Assembly (NCBI GenBank): GCA_949710005.1
Contig: OX453280.1
Span: forward strand, 15,037,808-15,101,807
Direction of reading: 5' to 3'
Source: Ricordea florida
Taxonomy: Eukaryota > Cnidaria > Anthozoa > Corallimorpharia > Ricordeidae
Length of the DNA: 64,000 bases
Made by a program: the position numbers and the translations under genes. Of the stretch, positions 19,654-31,600 are shown piece by piece. Each line of letters begins with the position of its first letter. The first letter of the stretch is position 1. Under the pieces are notes generated by a model. That model was not told the DNA's origin. It made no database searches and worked only from the letters and a program-made list of their open reading frames with translations.

Positions 19654-20097
19654 GTCCATACAGTTAGTGTGGAAAATCATGATGGAAAGCATAGGGCATT
19701 TAGGAAACTTCAAAGACTTGTTGTTACATACAGCAACCTCGGAATGAATACATAAGAAAGATCATAAAAATTTTGGCATTACAAACTTTAGTTTCTCCTT
19801 TGTAGAGTTTTTTTAATGTAAAATGTCAACTGTATATTGTAGTTGTTATTAAATATTTGTATTTGACATCATAAAAATGAATTAGTCCATGTAGTTAGTG
19901 AGGAAAATCATGATTGAAAGCACAGGGCTTTTAGGAAACTTTAAAGACTTGTTATTACATAGAGCACCCTTGCAATGAATATATAAGAAAGATCGCGAAA
20001 ACTTTGTTTTGGCATTACAAACTTTAGTCTTCCCAGTGTAAAAGGTCAACTGTATATTGCAGTTGTTGTTAAATATTTGACATCATAAAAATGAATT
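19654..20097 (+). repeat. Tandem duplication, two copies of about 231 and 213 bases
   Basis: 19,654-19,884 and 19,885-20,097 both start GTCCAT(A/G)(C/T)AGTTAGTG and end CATCATAAAAATGAATTA. They share the GGAAACTT(C/T)AAAGACTTGTT block and differ by scattered substitutions and small gaps. Confidence 0.85.
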
Positions 20098-20334
20098 AAA
20101 CAGCATTAAGGAAAAAGGTTAAGATGTTACGCCTAATTTTGCAAAGTAGGGCCTAAAGGAATTTTTCATTTGTGGGAAAAGTGTGGGGGCTAAGAGAGTT
20201 TTTCCCTGGGATACCTGGAACTCAAAGGTAAAAATCCATTTACAAAAGGCTATGGAACTTGTCAGTACCAACAAAACCTTTTAATTACTTGATACATACG
20301 GTATATGTAGCAAAGATATATAGCAAAGAGAAAT

Positions 20335-21045
20335 ACTACTCAGCGAAAAGCGACTTCCAAAATCATCTTGAAACTCTGACGTGTGCACGTTTTACACCGG
20401 GCATTCTGACTCAACACTACGCGTGGCTACAATTATCGTAAATGATAGGAGATTGTAAACGGTCAGTTACCTTTTTATAACATTTTGAATCAGGTGAAAA
20501 CTTCATTCATTGTTTTTGTAGACATGGTATCCTTTTGCGTGCAATTAGTACGTCTTCACAACCATTGTTTTCGATGTTTCATTGGAAATAATAGCGCTTG
20601 TAAAAATCTGCCTTAAAAAAATCGATATCTCAGAACATACTGAGTCTAAGAAATCGCTCGAAACGGGAATGTACTCCTTAACTCAAGGCAGTGATAGCTA
20701 AGAGTATTTCACTGATGCGTCGAATATTCCGGTATTGTAAAATTTTGAGCTGCGAATGTTTGTTTACACGCGTGCCGACCTTTCCTTGTCGCGTCGTTAA
20801 TTAGGCGTGGCCATGAAATGAACATGTCGGCATCATTTTTGCGTGCTTGTGAAGCCTGCTTTTTCACATTTAAATTAATTTATTTTCAAGTTCAATACCC
20901 GTGTAAGTGAGGAATGTTTTTTTTTTTTAACTAACAAAGAAACAAGCTGGACAAGGAAAGAAAGAAATAGCACAAACACGGTAAAAGATTTGTTTATCTA
21001 TCGATTTTGGTTCAATTTGTTCGGCTTTCATCAAGAGCAGAAAAG
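20335..21045 (-). repeat. Interspersed repeat, copy B
   Basis: Reverse complement of 2248-2955 (copy A) at high similarity. The two copies are about 18 kb apart and point in opposite directions. No intact ORF. Confidence 0.65.
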
Positions 21046-22098
21046 TCTGTTATTATAATAAGCAATGAAGGCGAAGTAGATAAGGCAATACACGAGTCTT
21101 GGGAAGAGTATCTTATCATCTCTGTTTTCCTGGTTAGCTTACGGTCTTAAACTTTACCCGTAGCTCTAAAAATTATTGCATTACCCGCACCTTCCTATAA
21201 CCCGCACCAACAACTGTTTGCGGAAAAATTAACACATTACTCGCGGGTAATCTGCCGGAAATTACGGTACCATCTGCTTTATTTTCAAAGAATTGCATTG
21301 ATCACCGATAATATTGCAGAACCAGTCACTAATTGTTAAGTATCTTTTCTGTTTAAAATGCTGAACATAACTGCTACAACAGACAAATCTACAATATATT
21401 TTCACCGTTTCAATGATATCAGATCACATAATTATAAATAATTGCTATCACAACAGCAGTCTCTGTATTGGAAATTTCTTCAAAATGGATAGCTATCGTT
21501 TTAGTACGAAAAATACTTACTTGCATTGTCATTGCTGTATTGAAACTACTGTAATCTTTCATTTCTTTGCGGTTGGTTTCTGTTTCCCCTTTCCAGGCAC
21601 TTTTTTTCACGACGATATGGCAATCTGTTTTGTCGTTCGTCTTCTGATTCTGTCTAAATTCTGAATGCTGTATAGCTAAAACGAGTCTTTGTTTCTATCG
21701 TTAACAAATTCAATTTCCAATCTAACTTGATTGTATTCCTGGTCGTTTTCTTTGCTGCTTCCTTTGCCTTTTTTGAGCGAGCAGTTGTTGTCTTTGCTGC
21801 GATGCCTCTTATTATATTATTGTCCCTTAACCGTAGTTTCTCAATCTCTGCTTTCAGTCGTCGCTTCCCGTGTGCTGATTTTTGCGGCATTAAAACTTAC
21901 TCGTCGACGATCTCTCGCCACTCTTACTTGTGCATCTCGGAGATCTTCTTGCTAGGATGTACTTCCAGGATTAGAAAAATCGGTTTCCACAAAACTCACA
22001 TTATTTTCAAAACATCATCCACGGTATTCCCAATGGCGGAAATTCATATGAAGTAACGGACACCTTTAAAATATAGATATATATATATATATTTAACA
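21046..22098. other. Gene-free stretch
   Basis: GCGGGTAATCTGCC repeats near 21,200 match those at about 3040. A 78-codon minus frame (21,654-21,890, very basic, MPQKSAHGKRRLKAEIEKLR) overlaps plus-strand frames of similar length; none is convincing. Confidence 0.4.
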
Positions 22099-22274
22099 AA
22101 TAAAGAAGCCTAAGCCGTGTATTACACTGTGATAAAACACGGCGGGCATTTGAGAACACGAGTGAAATGTAGAAAACACGAGCCGCAGGCGAGTGTTTTC
22201 TACATTTCTCGAGTGTTCTCAAATGCCTGGAGTGTTTTAATCACAGTGTAATACACGGCTTAGGCTTCTTTATT
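22099..22274. mobile_element. Palindromic MITE-like element
   Basis: Arms of about 80 bases (AATAAAGAAGCCTAAGCCGT at left, its reverse complement at right) surround a short centre (GCCGCAGGCG). AT-rich flanks hide any target duplication. Typical of small foldback DNA elements. Confidence 0.8.
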
Positions 22275-23828
22275 CGCTTTATGATATAGATTTTACATGC
22301 CGCGAGAAGAAACAACAAAGCACACAGATTGACAAACCGACGCCATTTAATACCAAATTCTCGACTTTTTTCGCTTCTTCTTCTTTATTTGTTTTATTAT
22401 TCTCAGCTTCAAAACTTTCTGCTGCTTCGCAGAGAATTCCATCATGAATTTATTCAAAGAAAAATGTTTTTTGCCATCTCTTAGAGAATTGTCGAGTGGA
22501 GGTAATGTGGCGAAAAACAATAAAACACGCTTTTTCTATGTTTTATACTCTGATAAAACATAGGTTTTTGACCAATCAGAGCGCGCGTAAGAACGTAGCT
22601 TTATTATAAATACATCAGGAGCCTGAAATACATATATAAAAACTGTCGGCTCGATTTACGGTCATTTACTCGGGCTTGCGAGTCACGTGGTCTGACCGAA
22701 GACGACACGATTAGTAACCTCGCTATGCTCGGCCTTCGGCCTCGCTTCGCGAGGAATAAAATGTTTTCTCCAATGTCATTTTAGACTCCATATTGTAAGT
22801 ATATACCCAGATTATGAACAACAATATTGAGAAATAGAAAATGGTGTATGTGCTAATAAAGGCAAGGTGTATCACTTCTGTTGCATTCGTTAAAACATCT
22901 CCAAGTGTTTGTGTCAGATTATGTGAGCACAAATTAAAGCAGCCGCTCTCTATTCCTTAATTTATGAAACTAAGCCTACAAAATATAGCATGATGTTATC
23001 CTTTGTTTTTATCAGCCGGTCTAAAATCTTAAATGGTTATGTAGCCAATCAGAGCAACAGTTATAGGATCAAAATTTTATACGTGAAAATAGTGTAGCTA
23101 GTACTATGTGCTAGTTCAGCTGCAGTGAGGATAGCAGGTTTCATACCATACAGTGAAACAGAGAACTTTCATTGACCATATAAGACTAATTCCAAATGAA
23201 GTTTAGCTCGTGCAATCAAAAAACTTAAACTTAAAAAACATACACCCAACACACCACTTGATCATGACTTAACATCACAGTATACATGTAGCTTTAATTT
23301 ATCATCTTACTTTGTGTTGTACATGCGCTTTTCTTCACAGGTTAAAGATTTCTTGGTTTGTCAGTAATCTGCCACGTGTTGCACTCATGTTTGCAGGCCT
23401 TTGACTGACTTGGGTCTGATCTCCTGTTTTGACATAACATAAATACATGCAATGAAACTGTCAAAAATCACACAAAATGCACTGGGAAAATAAACACTTA
23501 TAATAATAAAACTTTTTTTGCCTTAAAAAGAACATAGATTCATCACTTGCCATTAAGACACTTACATCTTCAATTTTGCTACTAATCAACAACTCTCCTA
23601 CAAGCGTGTATATAAGGCCCTGTTTATACGTCGCATTAGAGACGAATTTAATTCACACGAATTTTATTTTGGCAATTTTCTTCGACTCTAAAGCGACGTA
23701 TAAAACGAACTGAATTGCTCCTGTTAAATTATATTCGACCAGACGTTTTATCCGTGTCCCCCAGACGGATAAAACGTCTGAAATGCGTGTCACTTTTATA
23801 AGTCGCTTTTCAGTCGCAGCAAAGTAAA
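22275..23828. other. Gene-free stretch
   Basis: 22,640-22,745 repeats the GGGCTTGCGAG...GTGGTCTGAC unit also found at about 4110. The rest shows no supported feature. 23,640-23,790 contains paired GAATTAAATTCGT and GACGGATAAAACGTC words, possibly another small inverted repeat. Confidence 0.4.
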
Positions 23829-23884
23829 TATGGGTTATTGACCAAGCGTGAGGTCAAGATGGCTGGATATTGGCTAAGTTCTTT

Positions 23885-23927
<43 letters not shown>

Positions 23928-24329
23928 CACGCAAAAAAAAGAACGAGGCCAATATCCAGCATCTTGACCGAGCAAGCTTGGTCAATAAAGGATTTATGAT
24001 ATGGGATAAAACACCAAAAAATGATCCGTGTACGTGTTTATTTTCAAGGACTGAAAAGGAAGCCCGTTACATGCAAAAATCAAGTTTTCTCGTTTTCCAG
24101 CTCCATCGATACACAAACCACAGGAAATCTTTAACTGTCACGGAAAAGATTTTTCAGGGAAAAACTACGAAAGAAAATTTTGGTAAACCGGCTTTCGCCT
24201 CGGATGAATTTTCCTTGCGGGACAAAGCCCTTATCCCGAGCAGGCAAGATAGCTCCATATTGCCCGCTCGGGTAGCCAATCACAGCGCGAGATTCGGTTC
24301 ATCTTGCAAATCCTTTATTGACCAAGCTT

Positions 24330-24364
<35 letters not shown>

Positions 24365-24376
24365 TTTTTTTGCGTG

Positions 24377-24419
<43 letters not shown>

Positions 24420-24475
24420 AAAGAACTTAGCCAATATCCAGCCATCTTGACCTCACGCTTGGTCAATAACCCATA
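23829..24475. mobile_element. Nested foldback transposon
   Basis: The outer ends are inverted: ATGGGTTATTGACCAAGCGT at left and its reverse complement at right (to 24,473). Each end (23,831-23,990 and about 24,313-24,473) is itself a palindrome centred on GACCGAGACGAAGTCGAGGTC, so the element is a pair of inverted palindromes around about 320 unique bases. The 150-codon frame through it (23,978-24,430) follows the repeat and is not taken as a gene. Confidence 0.75.
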
Positions 24476-24599
24476 TATATTATTTCTCGGCGACATAAAT
24501 TATTCCACCGGCTAATTTTGAGCCCACATTGACAGTTTTCACGTATATAGCATGCGTACGATGCGTACGGGAAGAGGAATTCCCGCGAAAATCGAAAAC

Positions 24600-25010
24600 A
24601 TGGCGACTGCTGGAGCCCTTTCCCGAAAAACGTTGAGTCAGACTTGTTGGTCGTGTGAGGCTAAAACGAAATACGGCTGTATTTCATGCGACAGACCTGT
24701 ATGTGTTCGTTTCGAATGTTCTGTGGCTGAACTGGATGAAGAGGCAGAGGGATGGGAGCCGGGAAAGCGAGTTGGGTACTATCTTCCTTGTGCAAGAATT
24801 TGTACGCGAACATCCACTCCTCGTAACCCAGAAGGATCACTCTCTGCAAATTTAGTAGATGAAACATTTTGGGTATCCAAACAGGATGATCAGGATTCAG
24901 ATTTAAGCAGCGCCAGCGAGGAAAAGGAGCCACTAGTCCCCCGAAAAAAAAGCAGAAAGCAGCTTGAAGACGGTGATAGCGAAGCGCCGAGGAAACTGCG
25001 GTTAAATTGA
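24600..25010 (+). pseudogene. Harbinger-associated protein, Cys-rich N-terminal part
   Basis: ATG at 24,600 in AACATGGCG context. A Cys-rich block, CWSCEAKTKYGCISCDRPVC, is a likely treble-clef or zinc-binding unit. An acidic linker (SDLSSASEEKEP) and a basic stretch follow. The frame stops at 25,008, but shifting one base continues directly into the Myb/SANT-like segment that follows, so the two were probably one gene broken by a frameshift. Confidence 0.5.
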
Positions 25011-25814
25011 AGAAGCGTGGCAGAAAAGCAACGTGGTTGGAGACCCAGGTGACTGACATGCTCAACATAATTGTCAATGACGAGAACATTCTTCGGAAGC
25101 TCGTTTTTACAAACACCAAGAAAGCCTACAACACTGAAGCCTATCAATTTGTGTTAAATAAACTGAACGAACAATATGAAGATTAATTTCCATTCACAGT
25201 AGAGCAGATGAGAACCAAGTTTAAATGGTGTGTATCCACATGTAAGAGGATCTGTCTTACTGTAAAGACATCAAGTGGAATGAAGAGGCTGACTGACGAG
25301 AAAGGTTATGGAAAGTGGTTCGACCTACTCTATCCTATAGTAAAGTCACGTGATTCATGTCAGCCTGAGCAAGCTCGTGAACCTTCAACCAATGAGAGCA
25401 GTGCCAAAGAAATCATTGAGCACGAGAGGAGTGATTGCAGCTCTGTGGATGGTGGTACAAAGGAGCCCACTGAGAAGAGCATGTTTGTACCAGTTAAGAG
25501 GAAGGGGTAGAAAAAATAAATCAGACCAAATTGCATCAGCTGTGGATCTAATAAGATCTGCAATTGAGAATGACCCAACAAAACAGCTCTTGGAAGGCAT
25601 TCACGAGGAGATGAAACTAGCAAGAGAACAAGAGAAAAGGTATTTGGACATACTGTTGGGTTCAGGTCAGCAACCCTTCCAACAGTATCAACAACATGGT
25701 GCATATAGCAGCACACCTATGTTTTCCAACAATGGTGTGCCTGAACACCAAACTCAGATGGGAATTATGTACCCCCCTGAGACTGCTGATGGTTTCACCC
25801 AATACTTTTATTGA
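25008..25814 (+). pseudogene. PIF/Harbinger Myb/SANT-like DNA-binding protein, broken
   Basis: Segments in order: KKRGRKATWLETQVTDMLNI, IFTNTK-type block (RKLVFTNTKKAYN), FPFTVEQMRTKFKWCVSTCK, KGYGKWFDLLYPIVKSRDSC, and after a frame change QLLEGIHEEMKLAREQEKRY. This is the accessory Myb/SANT-like protein that PIF/Harbinger elements use with their transposase for nuclear import and DNA binding. One in-frame stop follows QYED (near 25,184) and a frameshift lies near 25,500. The divergent transposase remnant at 26,490 supports the assignment. Confidence 0.7.
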
Positions 25815-26489
25815 CTCTGGTTTTCTGACATTTGCATGTTTAGGAATCTGGTAAACAAAAAATGCAAGACCCATTTTTGTTCCATTTTCTACTTGGTTTA
25901 GGCATATTTTGATAGTAAGCTTTTCATCAAAACAGTGGTGTTGAAAAGAGTACATACTCCTTGAACAACATTGGAGGTCTTTGTTAATATGTTTAGTTTG
26001 TTTAATAAACAAACATCTGTTGCAAAGTTGATATTTTAAACAACTCAACATTGTTATTAAGCCACAATAAAGCTTGGCCAACATGGCCACATTTGTTTCC
26101 TAAGGTCTTGTCAAACAATAGACACACCATACCAACTGTCATGTTTTTATTATGATTGCTTTGGGACTTTTTTTTTCCTTGAGAAACCACACAACATTTA
26201 GAATCAAAGTATAATCAACAAGTGTAACTGCACATTAACTATCACAATGTGTTGCATATGTTTTAGTTGGAGCCCCACTCCCTTATTAAAGAATGCTCCC
26301 TTCATTTAATAACTATATCAGGCAAACTCCTTTGCCAATAGAAAATCTCCACATGACAAATAGCAAAAATTTAAAAGTAATTAAGGCACTTTCCAAGTTG
26401 AACAGTTGATTAGTCATATGCTGTTACTTTTTAGCTCTGAATATGAACACTTCCTTTTTGAAGATCTAGTCAAAGCAGAAACGTTAGGG
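25815..26489. other. Non-coding interior of the Harbinger element
   Basis: AT-rich, no supported gene. It separates the convergent accessory gene and transposase remnant; the opposite-strand frames at 25.66-26.19 kb are shadows. Confidence 0.5.
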
Positions 26490-26809
26490 CTGACAGATTA
26501 CTGCCCTTCTTTTTCTTTCCAAAATTTGTTGAGAAGTGCTTTTCTTATCTCTTCTGCATGATGTGATTTATTCTTCTTCATAGTGCTGTTTCTCATCATC
26601 AGCAGTTCTCTGACCTCCTTCTTGCTTCTTCTCCCATGTTGTGCTGGATCCTCTGTTAAGTCTAACTGTGATGGCAGGGAATCACCCATGTCTATACAAA
26701 TGTTGTGAAGAACAACACATGCTAACGCAATGCATTTAACAGCATCAGGTTGGCAAGATGATTTACGGTAGAGAACTCTTCATCTACTCTTCAGCTGGTC
26801 AAAAGCCCT
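26490..26809 (-). pseudogene. PIF/Harbinger transposase, C-terminal part, interrupted by Gypsy-1
   Basis: Minus strand, reading from 26,809: AFDQLKSR, an in-frame stop, RVLYRKSSCQPDAVKCIALA, CVVLHNICIDMGD, and a tail ending RKALLNKFWKEKEGQ. The ACVVLHNIC block and the AF..LK.RWR block are hallmarks of Harbinger (HARBI1-type) nucleases just after the catalytic region. The upstream continuation lies beyond the Gypsy element at 32,891-32,950. A nonsense codon replaces the usual Trp. Confidence 0.8.
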
Positions 26810-26822
26810 GTGACGATAAGTT

Positions 26823-26993
26823 TGTGACGATACTTACTGGTCACAAGGTCCTGGGACCTATAGTTAGTGGTCACAAGGTCCTGGGACCAACACGTCATGT
26901 AACTTGTAATGGGTTTTGTATAAATAGACGGTTGCAACATTTTGGCGCCAATAATAAAGAGTTATCTTGGACTTGTAGCCTGTGAACGTTACA
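26823..26993 (+). repeat. 5' LTR of Gypsy-1
   Basis: TG...CA ends (TGTGACGATAC ... AACGTTACA). Contains a duplicated GGTCACAAGGTCCTGGGACC unit, a TATA box (TATAAATAG at about 26,920) and an AATAAAG polyadenylation signal at 26,953. Confidence 0.9.
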
Positions 26994-27281
26994 TGGTGTC
27001 AGGAGTGGTGGCTCGGTCTTCCTAAATCTCTGTAGTCGTCTTCTTCGAGGAAAGTGAGCATCTAACGCCGAGGTATTCGAGAAAGACGAGAATTATGTGC
27101 CGAAAAACGTCGCTCGTGTTTACGATCGAGTAGACTGCAAACGACCTGGTCGTCTCCGTATTCAAACGAAGCTCTCTCTTTTCAGGAGCTCGCAACGAAA
27201 TTGATGAGTGAAATCCCTACAAAGAATTTGGAGTTGTACTTTAGCGTGGAGTACAGGAGCAGTTAGTAAGTTAAAAAAGAT
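26994..27281 (+). other. Gypsy-1 leader
   Basis: About 290 bases between the LTR and the gag ATG. It starts with the primer-binding-like TGG stretch and has no ORF. Confidence 0.7.
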
Positions 27282-27536
27282 ATGCCTAGAGATAGCCAAG
27301 AAACGTCGGTAACAACCGAAGTAACTGAGGGACCACAACAGACGACGGTGATACAGATCCCAATAAACATTCCTCTACCGGCCAAACTTGAATTATGTGG
27401 AAATCTGGCGGCCAACTGGAGGAGATTTTACAGAGATTGGAGAAATTATGAAATCGCTGCAAGGCTTAATGATATGAGCAACCCAACAGCTAACACAGCG
27501 TTGAGAACAGCCACATTGTTGACGTGTATTGGATCA
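27282..27536 (+). pseudogene. Gypsy-1 Gag, N-terminal part
   Basis: ATG at 27,282. The 85 codons before the insertion include the Gag-like LELCGNLAANWRRFYRDWRN (a W-x2-F-x2-W-x2-Y capsid pattern). They end in phase at 27,536, where a TIR transposon interrupts the gene. The frame resumes at 28,623, so the break is an insertion rather than decay. Confidence 0.8.
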
Positions 27537-28621
27537 CATTACCAGAAATCGCGGACATTTCGAGCCCGTAATAGTTGTCAGCGGTGTATCCGCAGAACAA
27601 CACGATCCAATATGGCGAATGTTGCGGGTCGATCAAGAAAGTGCGTATTTTACGATGTGCTCGACGACTTAGGCACTGCCAATAAACCATCAATCAACTA
27701 TAGTTGAATTGAGGAGGTCTATGTAAGTTGCTCTTACGCAGGCATCCTCCAACAGCTTAGCCCATACGTATAACATTGGCCACGGAATCTCCACACAAAA
27801 AAGAAACTCCTATTGTTGAGTAGCCTGCTGCTTAACATAACGGAGGGGAAATTCGGTGCCCAGCGTTAACCTCCTTTCTAGATTACGTTTATTATGCTCA
27901 GTTAATATCTCGGACATTTTTCTCGACTGCAGTAGCGGGGATTTTGGTTTCCGCGCGTGAATTACTAGCGCTCAATCCTAGCTTGGCACACATCAAAAGT
28001 GTGCCTGGCATATTTGTGTGGCAGAGAAGAACCTGAACACTAATTTAGATCAGGCAAAACATGGCGGAAGAGTTGAAGTTCAGTTCATTTTCTTGCTCGT
28101 GTGCGGACATTGCTACCTTTCGAAAATGGCGTCCAGACAACTGTTCGGCATGGAAAAATGGAGGATTTTCAGGAGCGTTTGGAAGTATTTTTCGAGGGAG
28201 AAATGTCACTTTTTACGGGCCATTTGGACACTTCGAACCTTCCAGTAACTATCTCGATGCGGAGCTGGTGGCTTCATTCAGTGCATTTTCCAATAATCGA
28301 TGAGTATTCGACATGGGTTACAGCAGATTTTAAAGGGCTGTATGGAAACTCGAGGCTGATAACACTATAGAATGGGACCAGCTGGGGAAGTAAGTTGACT
28401 TTATTAAATGAGTTGCTTTTACGTTAGGTAAATAGCCAAACCAGTTCTAAATATGTTTCGATCCAGAGAAGTGAGAGTCGTAAGCCCGTAACCGTGCTAT
28501 TTTAGAAAATTTCCAAGTTTCCATACAGTTCCTTATATTGTTTCGACGCCATTATGGACGCAATACGCACGCGCGGCCTCCATCTTTCTGGCAGAGATCT
28601 GGTCCCAGATTTCTGGCAATG
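27537..28621. mobile_element. 1.1 kb TIR transposon, copy A (inside Gypsy-1 gag)
   Basis: Ends are CATTACCAGAAATC at left and its near reverse complement at right. Another copy of the family, with the same CCAGAAATCGCGGACATTT start, lies at 58,760-59,885. The copies differ in much of the interior. No transposase; non-autonomous. No clear target duplication (TCA at left, TGA at right). Short frames inside are not taken as genes. Confidence 0.75.
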
Positions 28622-28622
28622 A

Positions 28623-31600
28623 GATGCTCTGGACGTGTATGAAGGCTTAGATTTCGAGAACGAAACCCAGAAGCGTGATGTCGAGATTGTCCTGAAGTGG
28701 TTCGAGCAATATTGCATTGGTGAGACAAATGAAATATACGAAAGATACTGTTTCAATAAACGAGATCAGGAACTAAATGAGTCAGTTGATGCATATCTTA
28801 CTGTTCTCCGTACCCTGGCGAAGACTTGCAATTTCGGAACCCTGGAAAACAGCCTTATTCGAGACCGTATTGTGATTGGAATTCGTGACAACCAAACGCG
28901 TAAAAAGCTTCGGCAAGTGTCCAATCTTACACTGAAGACTTGTATTGATATTTGCAGGTCACACGAAACAAGTAATCATCAGATAAAGGCGATGGGTCAA
29001 GAGGAGATTCACTACACTGAAAGCAAGAGAGGTGCGAGTAGTAGACCTGGAGATAAGCACATTAGATGCAAGTTCTGTACCAGGACACATCCAAGAAACA
29101 AATTTGATTGCCAGGCGTGGGGAAAGTCATGTTCATCCTGTGGTAAGCAGAACCATTTTGCAGTTGCCTGCCAAGCGAAGCGACGAAAACCTGCAAGAAA
29201 GCTAGTTCATCAACTGGAATTAGACACAGAGTCAGATGAATATGTGGCATGCATAGATGTGAAGGAGGACATCTGCGCTATTGATGATGAACGAAAGGGG
29301 GCAGGGAAACTGTTTGCAACAATGGTTCTCAATGATCATGAAGTGTGTTTCCAGCTTGATAGTGGTGCTACCGTTAACATTCTACCAGAAGAAATCTTCA
29401 GGAAGGTCTACGGTAAGGAGAGCCCCCCAGCCCTAGCCAATGCAGGTGTAACCTTGGTGATGTATAACAAAACAGAGGAAACACCCCTTGGGAAGACAAG
29501 AGTACGGGTCATTAACCCTAAGAATGGTCGGAGATACAGTATCGACTTTATGGTTGTGAAAGGGAACTGTAAGCCCCTACTTGGATCTAGAGCAAGCCAG
29601 CAAATGCACCTCATTTCGGTTTGTAAGGAGAACATCCTGACTGTGGAAGTTTCTGTGACAAAGGATGAAGCAGAATCCACTCTGACTAAGGATTCTGTAG
29701 TGAAAGAGTTCTCAGATGTTTTTCATGGGGAAGGTAATCTAGAAGGTACTCTCCATCTGGAAATCGACCCATCTGTCCCTCCAGTCCAACTCCCGACGAG
29801 AAAAGAACCGTTAGCAGTGAAAGAGAAGTTTAGAGAGGAGCTACGTCGTCTAGAAAAACTCAATATCATCGCTGCAGTGAATGTACCAACAAAGTGGATA
29901 TCGGCCACAGTTGTGACACTCAAAAAGAATGGCAAGGTCAGGCTGTGCATAGACCCAAAACCGTTAAACCAAGCACTTAGAAGAAACCACTACCCCATGC
30001 CGATCATTGAGGATATCCTACCGGAGCTGTCAAAAGCAAGATGTTTCTCTGTTCTCGATGCCAAGAATGGGTTTTGGCATGTTCCCTTGGACGAAGCAAG
30101 CAGCTATGTGACCACATTTGGTACATCCTGGGGTCGGTACAGATGGCTTAAGATGCCGTTTGGTATATCACCAGCACCGGAAGAATTCCAGCGCAGACTT
30201 GATGAAGCACTTGCAGGTTTGGAGGGTTGCAAAGCCATAGCGGATGATATCCTGGTATTCGGATGTGGGGAGTCTGACAAACAGGCCATTGCAGATCACG
30301 ACAGAAAACTCCGAAGCCTCCTAGTACGTTGCCGTGAGAAGAACATTAAGCTTAACAGTGGCAAACTTCAGCTCCGCCTAAAGGAGGTGTCCTACATGGG
30401 CCATGTCTTGTCTGCAGACGGACTCAAGCCCGATCCTGGCAAAGTAAAAGCTGTAACAGATATGCCCACGCCCTCCGACAAGCAGTCCGTTTTGCGCCTT
30501 CTGGGAATGACCAACTACCTTCAGAGGTTTGCGCCTAACCTCTCAGAAGTTACATCCCCGCTGCGAGACCTTACGAAGAACAGCACTGAGTTTGTGTGGG
30601 ACGAGCAAGTCCACGGTGTAGCCCTAGAGGAAACGAAGAGGATCTTAACAGAGGCACCCGTCCTAAAGTTTTTCGACCCTAAGGTCCTGCCCGTACTACA
30701 GTGTGATGCATCAATGAATGGTCTGGGAGCATGCCTTATGCAGGACGGCCACCCTATTGCCTACGCATCCAGATCCTTAACAAGCACAGAGACCAACTAT
30801 GCGCAAATCGAAAAGGAGCTCCTGTCAATAGTATTTGGAATGGAGAAGTTTGAGACATATTTGTATGGGAGAAAGGTGATAATCGAGACTGATCACAAGC
30901 CACTTGAGTCAATCTTCAAGAAAAGCCTTGTTAATGCACCCAAACGCTTGCAACGCATGCTGCTCAGACTACAAAGGTACGATTTCGAGGTTGGCTACAA
31001 GAAAGGGACCAAAATGTACCTGGCTGACACTTTGAGCCGTGCATACCTGCCTCAGTTTGGGAGTGGCCAAAGAAATGAAGAGGACATCTTCTCTCTGAGA
31101 GATATAAGGTCCCCAACCGAAATAGAAGCTGAGCATGTTGATATGCTTCACTTTCTACCAGTGAAGGAAGAAACACTGAGCAAAATCCAAATGTTAACAC
31201 ATGACGATGGGGAACTAAATCTTTTGGCGGAAATGATTAAAGCTGGTTGGCCAGAGAGTAAGGAAGAGGTACCACTTGATGTCCGCGCCTATTTTCCCTT
31301 CAGGGAAGAACTTACTGTACAGAATGGTGTGCTCTTTAAGGGTGGTCGTGTGATTTTACTACTTGGTATGAGAGACGAAATCTGTAGTAAGCTTCATGGA
31401 AGTCACTTGGGTGTACAGGCGTGCTTAAGAAGAGCTCGCGAGGCATTCTACTGGCCTGGAATGACCAAAGCGATTGAGGGAATGATCTCTAAGTGTAGTG
31501 TGTGTAACACCTTTTCTCGGCAGCAGCAGAAAGAACCAATGGCTACCCACCCAATACCGTCAAGGCCCTGGGAGTTCATTGCCAGTGACCTGTTTGAATT

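Noticed and set aside
21654-22056. Overlapping basic (minus) and hydrophobic (plus) ORFs
   Set aside because: They are complementary shadows of one another, and neither has recognisable features.
23978-24430. 150-codon ORF
   Set aside because: It runs through both palindromic ends of a foldback element, has no domain, and its end is mirrored on the other strand.
24661-26190. Minus-strand ORFs of 62-152 codons
   Set aside because: They lie opposite the Harbinger accessory gene or in its AT-rich 3' region, and show no domain.
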